Below the pieces are notes generated by a model. The model did no database searches, was not told the origin of the DNA, and was given only the letters and a program-made list of their open reading frames with translations. A stretch of DNA of 30,822 nt from Vermamoeba vermiformis. Lineage: Eukaryota; Tubulinea; Echinamoebida. Made by a program: the position numbers and the translations under genes. The stretch is from contig JBEWZL010000097.1 in NCBI GenBank assembly GCA_045837725.1, forward strand, positions 1 through 30,822, written 5' to 3'. This document shows, piece by piece, positions 18,485 to 29,739 of this stretch; positions within the stretch are counted from its first letter, which is position 1; each line of letters opens with the position of its first letter.

Positions 18485-20470
18485 ATGTTGAACACAATAT
18501 TGATCGGCATACTGGTAGTATTGTTATCAATTTACTTGATATTTAAGAAGATCTTTCCGGATACAGCACCCCACATCCCAGGTATATCCGTTTGGCCGCA
18601 AGCATTTAACATTGCAAAATTTCAAAGTTATCTGGCACAGCAGGCTATAAAGCATGGTGGGCCTTTTTTTAAGGTTCAGACAATTCAATCGGCGATCGTA
18701 GTCACGCAACCAGAATCCGCCAAGGTAAGTCGCAGCCCATGCTTTATCGAATCGAAATACATAATATATAATTAATTTGATTTATTTAGTGGGTTCTTTC
18801 AGAGTTGGAAGCATTTCCTAAAGCGCAAGCTCCTTTCGTCAAAGCAGTAAAAGATCTGCTTGACTACAATATTGTTTCTGCAAACGGAGAGGAATGGAGG
18901 TACGTAATATGCTATATTATTTAATGCTGTAATTATAGCAGCGCCAAGTGCATAGCGAGCGAGATCTAACTCTTTGCCAAATTAGGAAATACCGAAGTGT
19001 ACTCAGTCCTCCGTTTCATTTCGATGCGATAAAGCAATGGGCTGATATATTTAGAACTGAATCGGAGACTCTATGCAATATATTCGAGGCGAACATTGAA
19101 AAACCAATTAATGTTTCAGAATGGCTACCTAGATTCACGATCGATGTACTAGGTACAATTTAATCTTTTATATAACGAATAATATATTCATACTTCGGCT
19201 ATTAGGAAAGACAGCATTTAGTTACAACTTCGATGCGATGCACGGGAATAGCGACGAGAACTTGCGAACTATGAATGCGATCTTGACTGGGTTGGACGAC
19301 GTAAAGCACTTGATCTGTGGATTGGTATGACTTAGCAATAAATAATGGCCTATTAATAACATCTTTTAGATCGAAAAGAAGTTTGGATTCAATCCAGTAC
19401 CCAGATTCACTCGCGATGGTGTAAACTTCAAGAATTTTTTGAAGAAATTGATTGAAGTAAGCATTAACGTGAAATTCCGATACTAAGTATGTTAATTAAT
19501 GATGATCTACAGGAAAAGAGAAGAAATCCTTCCAAAGAGCAGTCAGATTTTGTCGACACTTTACTCGCGGCAGATCCGCCATTTTCCGACGACGTTGTAA
19601 GTCCAAATAACCTATATAACAAATAATATACCTAATATCATTGCTCTAGATTATATCGAATGTGTTTATTATGATCGTAGCTGGTCATGAAACTACGGGT
19701 AAGATCCATTAGTACTTTCTGCATATGACTAACGACTGAATAGCTACCGCTTTGGCATGGTTAATATACCATTTATGTAAGCACCCTGAAATACAAGAGA
19801 AGGTTCAACAAGAGATCTTGACCAAGATCGGCAAAAACGCAGCAGTAACGAAAGACAATACTAAAGAGGTATGCAACGCGATAATATAGTATATAAATAA
19901 TTCTGGTATTATAGTTGAGCTATTTATCGCGCGTTTTGAAAGAAAATCTTCGTATTCAACCTCCTGCGGCAATGTTACCGACAAGACGGGTAGATCGCGA
20001 CTGCGAGTTTGAAGGCGTTAAAATACCAAAAGGAGTAAGCTAATAAGTTAAATTAAGTTCTTTATTAACGATCCTAATAGGCACTAATGTGGCTTGGAAT
20101 CTACGCTATCCACCACAACCCTGCGTACTGGTCACATCCAGAACAATTTGACCCTGATCGATTCGAGCGCAGCGAACCGTCTCATCCATTCGCTTATTTA
20201 CCCTTTTCATTGAGAAGCCGCGCTTGGTAAGTAATAAGTTCGTTACTGCAATTTTTCGTAACGGATCAGATCTCTGTTGATCGAGATACAAGAGCTTTAT
20301 TAATTTGAAATTGTTATAGCTTAGGTAACAACTTCTCAATGATGGAACAGATTATATTCGCAGCTTGCTTCTTCCAGAGATTTCAAGCGCGGTTGCTCGA
20401 GTTTGAGACGGCAGCAAGCTTCGTACTGAATACACCTAAGAAGGTTGTCGTACAATTAAGTAAAGTCTAA
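18485..20470 (+). CDS. cytochrome P450
   Basis: Eleven exons: 18485-18724, 18790-18899, 18986-19152, 19206-19324, 19370-19456, 19513-19596, 19650-19698, 19744-19868, 19915-20034, 20081-20226, 20320-20470; 465 residues, all in frame. An N-terminal membrane anchor (about residues 3-20) points to the ER. Family landmarks are the I-helix AGHETT (280-285), ExxR at 337-340 (ENLR), FDPDRF (390-395) and the haem loop FSLRSRACLG with the thiolate Cys416. The usual Gly of FxxGxRxCxG is Arg412, which is uncommon. Length is slightly under the usual 490-520. P450s insert one oxygen atom into lipids, sterols or foreign compounds using NADPH-P450 reductase; the substrate cannot be read from sequence. Exon density (one every 180 bases) is among the highest in the window. 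Confidence 0.93.
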
Positions 20471-20510
20471 TGAGCGAAGACAATACACTCTAAATGCTAT
20501 AGCGAGTAAA

Positions 20511-20854
20511 ATGTACCGTTCACTGAACCGAAATAGCCAATTTAATGGAAAATTAGCTAGGTCTATTATTCGGCTTCCTAAAATTTCATCAACGTCACTC
20601 CTTAGCAGCATTACACGCTCCTTTAATGTTAATTACAATATGCTCATTAATTTTTATGCATTCCGTTTTTACCTTTATGCTTCGGCACCGTGCGCCATTA
20701 GTTGCCACAGAGACGTAATAATTTAGCCATAATTATGTTGCAAACTCAGATCTACGAGCAGATGCAGCAAAATCCAGCTTTGAACAAGCAAAATTTAAAG
20801 CCCGCAGGAATAAGACCGCGTCATCTTTCATATTACACATTAAGAAAAATATAA
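20511..20854 (+). CDS. small probable mitochondrial protein
   Basis: Exons 20511-20627 and 20702-20854; 89 residues. The first exon (MYRSLNRNSQFNGKLARSII, then LLSSITRSFN) is rich in Arg, Ser and Leu with no acidic residue, the look of a mitochondrial targeting sequence; R-S-F could be a cleavage site. The second exon reads LPQRRNNLAIIMLQTQIYEQ and ends RPRHLSYYTLRKI before TAA. Both exons are phase 0 and the joined frame is open. The donor is GTTAAT, weaker than most here. The mature part would be about 50 residues, basic, perhaps a ribosomal or respiratory-complex accessory subunit, but I do not recognise it. It starts only 40 bases after the P450 stop codon. Without the splice the first frame ends at 20726 with a less convincing tail. 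Confidence 0.5.
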
Positions 20855-21035
20855 TGCAGGGCAAAATTGATACCTTTTGTGCAGATCTTGTTTGGTCTTG
20901 CTAAAAACGCAATTCAGCTAACAGAAATTTTAATTTTATGAACTGACACCAAAACAACACAACTGTTCAGATTCTGAAGAGCGCATCACTATTTATACGG
21001 TGCACCTATTTTTATTTATTTGTCGGTAGAATAAG
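20855..21035. other. short spacer before BTB gene
   Basis: No gene seen. A TATTTATACGG sequence at about 20990-21000, 36-46 bases before the ATG, is a possible TATA box for the BTB gene. Confidence 0.4.
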
Positions 21036-23323
21036 ATGAGTGACACGAACGGATCAGGTGATCACCTAAAAAGTGCCGATGAGGCTAAAGAACGAAGAAA
21101 ATCGAGGTTTTTACGTCATAATAAATCAAGGGAACGTGACCACGAGAAAGATAAGGAAGAAAGAGGTTCTCCTAACGGATCTAAGCCAACTAGCAACGAA
21201 TTCAAGATCGAAGAACTTTTGCAACGAAGAGATAGCCACGGCCATGATGATATTAATACTAAACCTAGGTCTGGTAGTTCGTCAAATAGTCATACGTCTC
21301 CGAGGAAGATGGCTCCACCGCCCCACATCCCGCTCAACAGCATAGTTCGAGATTACCATACTGACTCCGCAGAGCATAAAGTCACATTCGATGCTGATTT
21401 AAATTCATCTGAAGATGTTAGTGCTATGGAGAGCTTCAGTGAAGCAAGCTTTAGCGAGAAGAGCTTTAGTTTTAGAGAAAGAAGTGGGACAACAGATACG
21501 ATTGATACAGAGGCCAGAAAAAAACGGGCACGTGCCAAACATTATAGGTATGTTTATTAGAATATTAGAATATTATTATGAAAATTTTTTGAATCGATAG
21601 AATTAATTTAGAAATTCAAATTCAACGTTCGACAGCAAAACAAACATTAAACACGAAACATTGAAATTGCATCAATTTTATTATCGTTGGTCATTTTATT
21701 CGCGAACAACTGCGATCTTGACTAATGTGACGGAAGCGAAGAAAATTTTTTTTGCTACTATGACGTTAACTAGCAATCTCAAATTTTAATACCCGCAAAT
21801 AATCTCCGAGACAATCTGCGGCTACTTAGATTAATCGAAATTGAATTTACAAGTCAATCAAGCGAACTAATATTTTTCTGAATTAGGAAACTCGAGATAA
21901 ACCGCAGGTCAATGTCCGAGAATAACGGACCTCCACCCGACGAGCGTGTCAAAATTAACGTGGGTGGAAAATTATTCGAAACATACGTATCAACATTAAG
22001 GTACTTATTTGGCAACCGTGACAAAATTTTGAATCAATAAGCTTAATCTGATGTCATAACTAACTTAGCTTCATAACTATATTAATGTTGTTATAATAAT
22101 AAGTAAGTTAACATTTTTCTATTATTGTAGGAAGCATCCGGACACGTTGTTAGGCGCCATGTTTCATCCACGAAATGCTGAAATGTTAAAGAACAGGTAC
22201 GTCCATTACAATCTATTTCTATAGTAATAGAGACCCTTAATATGTGGCATTAATAGTACTGTGTTGTGATTATTAGTATTGGAGTTTCATAGCCGCGAAG
22301 TTACGGATCCAAATTTCTTTCGAAATTCATCAATTATTTAACTTTTGATACTATTCAAATATTGTTTACTAATATCGATCTATATTATAGTAAGGATGAG
22401 AATGGCCACATTTTCTTTGACAGAAATCCTCGGTGTTTTGAAGCTCTGTTAGATTACTACCGCACGAACAAATTAATTCCGTCGCCAGATATTCCACTCG
22501 AATTATTGAAAGAAGAATTGGATTTCTTTCAAATGGACATTGAAGAGTACAGCGACAACAAACGACTCTCGGTGGAGCTCATGAAACTCGAGTACCAGTA
22601 CGTAAAGCAGTTACTATAATAATATAATACATAATAATGCTTTATTTCCATAATTAACTATTCATGAACGCGTTAGTTTAAGGAACCGTAGACAAAATTC
22701 TTAAAATTCTTAACATTAGATCTTGAGTCTTGTGATGTTGCTAAAACAATATTTATATGTATTGTAAGAATCACTAATGTAATAATTAAATTTTTATAGG
22801 CGCAAGATTCACAGTGCAGACGAATACCGACGCATGGCACGATCCAAGTTGTTAGCAGACCATCACGAGACACTGATCAAAATCTTAGAACTGATTCACA
22901 AAAAGATCGAGAAAGAAGCGAAGAATGGACGTAATAGTTGCATTGTATCGTTTTTCTCGCCTCTGCATTATACGGACAGCACATCCCGCGAGATTTTCAA
23001 CGTTGTCTCCTTAGACGTAAGTTTTATCCTAATAATGCAATCATATTATATAACTCGAATAATTTCATTATTGATTTGTTCGAAATCGAAAATTGTGTCG
23101 ATCCGGATTCAATTCGGACCCGATAAATTGTTGGATCTGGTCTAATTGATTGTAACTTTAGGAAATGAGAGAAATTATCATGGAGTTGATGAAAGAAAAG
23201 AGTTTTCATATGAGCCAGACCTTTGAATACTCAAAAACAAAAGCTACGAATATTATTGGTTTGTCAGATCAAGTGACCAATTACAACGACCCTAAATTCT
23301 TTTCGTTCACCGTCAAGTGGTAG
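21036..23323 (+). CDS. BTB/POZ (KCTD-like T1) domain protein
   Basis: Six exons: 21036-21547, 21887-22000, 22131-22196, 22391-22597, 22800-23016, 23162-23323; 425 residues, all in frame. Residues 1-185 are low-complexity and charged, rich in Ser, Lys, Arg and Glu (SFSEASFSEKSFSFRER), probably disordered and phosphorylated. A T1-type BTB domain follows at about 191-290: RVKINVGGKLFET, then KHPDTLLGAMFH, FFDRNPRCFEALLDYYRT and ELDFFQMD, close to KCTD proteins and potassium-channel tetramerisation domains. The C-terminal 130 residues begin with a probable helical coil (about 295-350) and match no domain I know. With no channel segments it is KCTD-like; such proteins form oligomers and often act as Cullin-3 adaptors, which is inferred here. 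Introns are unusually long for this window (339, 130, 194, 202 and 145 nt). Confidence 0.88.
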
Positions 23324-23917
23324 AACTTTCGTGCATTATTAATCTCCTTGTAATATAGCTTGTAATAAATACCTGTTTTCTTGCAAGATATTCGATCGCG
23401 ATTTATTTCGTACACAGATACAACAACCATGTAGATATTAGATTTGAATCATACAGAGAAAACGAAACTTCCAACTAGGAACTATCAAATTGAGCGTTTC
23501 TGGGTTGACTCAAATACACATCCGAGATGCACGAACTACCATTATTGCTTGCTAAAAATAAGGTAAAATAATGTGCATAATTTTACAACATTTTTGTCTT
23601 TTAAGTCTTTTTGCCTGCAGATCAGAATTTGATTTTTTTTAAAATGAAATCAATTCTATTCGGTTTACTACACGTGCGCAATTTACGTAAATTACGTCGC
23701 AAAAATTTATTAACGATTTTTTAGGTAATTTCGTATTTCGCGGTTGTTGCTGCCCAAGCAGCTGCGGAATTGCGGATTTAGAGAAAAAGTCAAATTCCCT
23801 AATTCCGCTGGTACAATATTTAATGATCAAGTGGCTTATATCGCTCAAATAATCTGTTAGAGTAACGTAAGCAAACTATTTCTTTTGCTAATCGCCTGTT
23901 GACTTTAAATCTGGGAG
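23324..23917. other. spacer upstream of ABCA transporter
   Basis: No secure gene. One candidate micro-gene is possible: a 12-codon exon at 23527-23562 followed by GTAAAA, joined in frame to 23725-23781, giving 30 residues with a hydrophobic Ala-rich second half. It has no recognised relative. The rest is AT-rich and presumably holds the transporter promoter. Confidence 0.4.
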
Positions 23918-26900
23918 ATGGCGAACGGATCTCAATTTCTGTTGCTTACGCTCAAAAATTTCAAAATCAAAGGACGTAATGGCTGTGGTACTGCTATTGA
24001 AGTAATATTTCCAGCCATTTGCTTGGCTTTCCTAATCGCTATGTTCGTCATAGCGGTACCTACTGAGCCGAACTACGATCCGATTCCAATTGGCTTTCAA
24101 CCGGTCAATTTAACATACGGACCTAATGTAGATTCGGTTCGTAGTATTATGCTCGCTGTTGTGTATGGACAAGAAGATCTACTGCATCCAGTGAACACCG
24201 AAGAAGAGATGGAAGAACTGATAGTCGGTACAAAGAACAATATTACTGCAGGTAATTAATTATTTGTTATTTCCTATTAATTTACTTTCGGAACAATTTC
24301 ATTCGGCTTTGATCAAAAATTGACGTTGTGAATCTAGGAGTTTTCTTTCGGTTGACGGAGGATGAGCTGGCCAACGATAAGCTCTCCGATAACGTTACCT
24401 ATAGTATTCGAATGCAAGCCTATAGCGTGGCTAGACCATCAATTCTATTCGAATACGCGGCAAATACCGACTCTTCCAAAGCGTTGATGTACTACAGCTT
24501 CGTTGCAATCCAAAAGAGTGTGGATCAGGCTATTATGGCTACAAAAATCCAAGAAAAGACTGGCACAGCAAGCAACGTAAATCTTCAAGGCTTCGCTACG
24601 AGATTTCCCAAACAAGTTCCCGAAACTGAATTGGATGTGCGCTGGCAACTTCGAAACAGCATTCTGAAGCTTATTGGCGGCACGTGGTTAACATTTTGTT
24701 TGCTATTCTCCGTGTATCGCCTCGTTGGCACAATCATCGTCGAGAAAAAGACCAAAGTCGTAGATGCAATGCGCATGATGGGCATGCGAGTAAGAAACAC
24801 TTTGAAATTTCCTAAAGATAGCCACTAATATATGATACTAGAATGAACTTTATTGGGTGACTTGGTTCATCGTCTCGCTAGTTCTTCTCATTCCAATTCT
24901 AGTGGCCTGCTCGGTCTTGCTAAAGTACCTCAACTTTTTCCCACTGTCATCGATTGGCTTAATCTTCATTACTTGGTTATTATACGCCGCGTCACTTATT
25001 GCATTTGGAATGATCTTCGCTGCTTCTTTGAACTCGGCTAAGGTAAAATAAGGGAGCCGTATTTGCTGCAAGTACTCATGTTCGTGCGTATAGAGCTCTG
25101 GTCTGATTACTTTGATGGTACTCGTAGTACTTAGTATTGCAGGAGCAGCCATTTCAGCCTCAGATATGCACCCAGCGCCTAAAATTGTGCTGTCTGTCTT
25201 CAGCCCTGTTGCCTTCAACATCGCGGTCAACATTTTCGCCGAAATTGAAAACCTTAAAATGCCAGCGGACGATCACCTATCAGGTAACAATCCTTATAGG
25301 TATTATTATCACTTTCAATTATTAATATCAATTTAGAGTACTTTGGTGGTCGGCCGTCGCTTCATTCAATGATCGCCATGCTCGTAGTTGACACGGTACT
25401 TTATCTTATCCTCGCGTGGTACATTGACGGCGTCAAGACAGGTGGTTCCAAAAGTTCGTGTTTTTGCTGCAGACCTTCGTACTGGGGCAAACATAAAAAC
25501 AAAGGACCTGTTATTGACGAGGAAGAACTTGCCGGTCACCAAGATAACGCTGGAGATTTCGAGAAAGTTGATCACTTCAAGCAACCTGTTGTGTCTATTC
25601 AAAAGTTGCGAAAGAAATTTATGTTCGATGATCAACCCTTTATCGCCGTTGACGGTTTTTCGTTGGACATGTACGAAGGCCAGATTCTTGCCTTATTAGG
25701 TAATTATTGATACTCGCACCTATAAGTCCTAGTACTAAATATATTGACAGGTCACAACGGTGCTGGTAAAACTACGTTGATTTCAATGTTGACTGGAAGT
25801 TTGGATCCGACATCCGGTGAAGCTGAAATGTACGGCAATAGCCTCACGAAAGATTTAACTGCCCTGAAGAAAATCATTGGTATTTGTCCTCAATATGACG
25901 CTATATGGCCCCAATTGACAGTCTTCGAACACTTGCAATTGTTCGGTGGTTTCAAAGGTACGAGAAAAAGTCTTAATTTCTGACACTTTTTTAAAATTAT
26001 TGCCATTTTTAGGAGTAAAATTTAGCAAAGTTAAAGCTGAAGCGGAACAACTCATTCGAGATTTCGAACTTGAAGAAAAGCGAGATTATCCTGCTGGAAA
26101 ATTATCCGGCGGTCAAAAACGAAAGCTGTCAATTGCAATGGCGCTGATTGGCGGATCAAAAGTCGTTTTTTTGGACGAACCTTCTGCGGGCATGGATCCT
26201 GAAGCTCGACGAGTAGTTTGGGACAATTTAGTCAAACACAAAGAAGGACGCGTCATTATTATCACGAGTAAGTCTTAATTAGTCACCATTAATTCAATAC
26301 GGTCCTAATATATCCTTCATTAGCTCATTTTATGGATGAAGCTGATTACCTAGGCGATCGAATTGCCATTATGCGACATGGAAAGCTATTGTGCGCTGGA
26401 TCTTCGTTGTTCTTAAAGAATAGATTCGGTCTTGGTTACACCCTTAATTGCGTAAGCAACTAAAATATGAACGATTAGAGTTATATTTTAAACCATAAAA
26501 GAACACGAAATATTATTTAATCGATAGTTATTTGAAAGTTGATGTAGGCTAATGAATTTTCGATAGGTTAAGACACCTACATGCAATATTGATGAGCTTA
26601 CAGAGTTCTTGAAAAAATACGAGGACGTTCAAATTCTTTCGAATGTCGGTGCCGAAGCTATTTACAGAATTCCACGCGATGGCTTCCGAAATCTCCCGCG
26701 CATGTTAAATGACATGGAGATTAGCAAAGAATCGCTTGGAGTAATTTCCTACGGAGTTGGGCAATCGACGCTTGAAGAAGTTTTCTTGGAACTAAATATG
26801 GATTCAGATCTGCAAGGAATTTCCGAAGATACGCTAAAAGAAACCGTTTTTATTCCAGCTTCTGATTCCTCGAACAAACGACAGCTAAACGCACTCTTGA

Positions 26901-29571
26901 ACAAACGAAAGCAGGTTGCTAAACGAGACGTTAAGTTCTTGTTCATTCAGTTCGCAGTGCCTATCATATTGTGCGTTGCTGCCTTTGTGGTGCAAACCTT
27001 GATGTTTACGAACACCGTTGGTGGCGAAATTGCCGTGAACGGACAAGTTTACGGTACGGATCTAAAAAAATTTCTAAATTAACTAATTGAATCATTTTTA
27101 AGACGGATTCATCTCACCTTGGGCTAATTCGAATTGTACAACCAATTACTTCTCTGCTTTGCCGAACTACACGCCAGAATTGTTCCCGGAAATTTCCTTC
27201 AATGACGTCACTTCTGTGCTTAGTAACCCCGACACGTACGCATCAGGTGCTATCATCAATTATTTCTGCATGTCTGTGGGGCCGACCCAAGTGCTTCAAT
27301 ATGCTCTCTATTACAACGCATCGTTGCCTCACTCTATTGGCGTCCATCAAAACCTCATCTCAAACGCTGTTCTCAACACAGCACTTGGCGGCCTTGGATC
27401 CGTAACGATCAACACTATCAACCATCCCGTTGGTAAGTTATCCTTTTGCATAACATATTCGATGTATTTATGGTCTATTTAGGCATTCCCATTGATCTGC
27501 TCACAAACCTCATCAGCGTTTTGATCTTCCTCTTAATTCTGATTGGTTCGTGCGTACTTTCAGCGTCAATCACCGCATTTATCTTCCAAGAACGTGAGCT
27601 TGGCATTAAGCAATTGCAATTGGCCAGCGGAACTAATGCAAAGATTTACTGGCTGTCCAACTTCATCTGGGACTTCACGCTGCACATGATCGTTTTCATT
27701 ATCATAATCATCGTTGCTATTGCTACAGATTACAAGACATTCGGAGGAGAGAGAATAGGCGCCGAGTTCATATTGATTATCTTATACAGTCTGTCATCGG
27801 TCACTGCTGCTTACTTCTTCACCTTCGTCTTTTCCGGATCCGGATCTGGTCAGGGTGCCATCTTAGGTCTCTTCCTCGGTCTTAGCTTTGGCTTCTTAAC
27901 ATTCTTCAACGCTGTTTCTGTTGCCGTACCAGGTGCTCAAGATGCTATGAATGCATTGGGCTATGTTTTTAGAATTATCAGGTACGAGACAAAAAATTTT
28001 TCACGATGTGTTGACCGACCATATTTTTTAGTCCTCATTTCCTTCTGATCGCTTCATTCGGTCAATTGACAAATAGCATCGGCGCTACCACAAAAAATAT
28101 CGTTACCGAAAACACGGACATTTTTGGAATGTAAGTTTTTGTTCGGAAATGTCACGCTTGTAAGTTTCACTAATGAATTCATTGTAGTAACTATTGGGGC
28201 ACATCGTTCATCATATTCGGTGGTCAATTCTTGCTTTATGGATTTTTAACGTTATTACTGGAAAATATGCATCAATTCCGCTTGAAACAAAAACGATCTG
28301 CAAATCACCACGGCGAACATTCAGTCGATGAAGAAGACGATGACGTCATGCGAGAACGAGATCTCGTACAAAATGCGAACCCGAACGACGTTGAGAACAA
28401 TCTTGTATGGGTCAGTGGTCTGCGCAAAGAATTCAACGGCAAATCCAAGATCCGCAAAGTAGCGGTCAACAATTTTTCTCTACGCATCCCTCGTGGAGAA
28501 AGTTTTGGATTATTGGGTGCTAACGGAGCAGGTAAATAATAATACAATCATATATTAAAATATCCGGATTGACAAACATTTCCTTTTTAGGCAAAACTAC
28601 TACTTTAAAAATGTTGTCAGGACAACTGTTGCCAACATTGGGTGAAGTCAGAATCAACGGAAACACGTATGAAAATCTCGATCAGATTCTACAGTCAATT
28701 GGATGCTGTCCGCAATATGACTCTGTCATTCCTAAGTTGAGCGGAAGAGCACATCTAGAACTTTTCGCCGAACTTAGAGGTACGCCTATTTAATTCAAAT
28801 ATGACTTACTTAAATATGTTATAGGTCTCCCTAAGCACAAGATTCCTGCCATTGTCGATGCGTTGATTGAAACCATCCATTTGACCAAGTACGCAGATCG
28901 ACCTTGCGGAAAATACAGCGGCGGTAACAGACGAAAACTGTCATTAGCTCTTGCATTAATAGGTAGAATATGTCGCTTAATATTGATTACATAACCTAAT
29001 ATGCATATTAGGCAACCCTCCTGTTCTTTACTTGGATGAACCTTCCACCGGCATGGATCCGTTGGCGCGAAGATTTATGTGGAACTTGATTATGGCAGTG
29101 CGATCCAATAAGGCTATAATATTGACTACGCACAGTATGGAAGAATGCGAAGCCTTGTGTACTCGTTTGGGCATTATGATAGGAGTGAGTTTTAAAAAAA
29201 CTGAAATTTCGTTAAACTGACCAATCATATCGCAGGGAAAATTACGTTGCGTTGGCAGTCCTCAGCACTTGAAGACTAAATTTGGAGATGGATATCGCTT
29301 GGAACTGAAGACGGATCTGCAACACGTCGATCAGATCCCCTCATTTATTCAAAAGATATCTCCGGAGGCCAAACTCGTTGATCAACATACAACGCTATTT
29401 AATTATGAAATTCCGATGCAGAACTTAACATTAGGACAATTATTCGAACAAGTCGAGAACGCAAAGGATAATTTACATATTGGCGATTACGCGGTCAGTC
29501 AAACTACACTAGAACAGATATTTATTACTATGGCACAAGAATACATTAGGCCACGCGTAGTAGTTGACTAA
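23918..29571 (+). CDS. full-length ABCA-subfamily ABC transporter
   Basis: Seventeen exons: 23918-24251, 24338-24789, 24842-25042, 25094-25283, 25337-25699, 25751-25957, 26013-26267, 26324-26451, 26567-27053, 27103-27432, 27483-27981, 28032-28130, 28188-28531, 28591-28779, 28825-28962, 29012-29184, 29236-29571; 1574 residues, all in frame. The order is TMD1-NBD1-TMD2-NBD2. Each membrane half has one helix, a large outside loop, then a cluster of helices, as in ABCA proteins. NBD1: GHNGAGKTT (514-522), [27 protein letters not shown] (Asp637-Glu638), switch His669. NBD2: GANGAGKTT (1292-1300), [23 protein letters not shown], switch His1446. All ATP-site residues are present, so both sites should be active. 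ABCA proteins move lipids or sterols across membranes, and in amoebae they act in endocytic and lysosomal traffic; the substrate is unknown. After NBD2 the regulatory region has the usual [12 protein letters not shown] motif, with a matching one after NBD1 ([12 protein letters not shown]). Most introns are phase 1 and split Gly codons. Confidence 0.95.
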
Positions 29572-29739
29572 AATATAATGTAAAATATTCATATAAAACC
29601 TCGGTGTCTCTACCAAGTGAGTGGCGTCATTCGCTGAAGATGAAACATCCGTGGATCGAACCTCCCTTGAGTCACGTGATTCGTGCAAGAAGCAAAAAGA
29701 TTACATATCGTTATAAAGCACAAGAATTATTTATCAGCG
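29572..29739. other. short convergent 3' spacer
   Basis: This lies between the stop codons of the transporter (plus) and the surface protein (minus). An ATATAAAA-type sequence near 29590 may serve as the poly(A) signal of the transporter. No gene seen. Confidence 0.4.
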
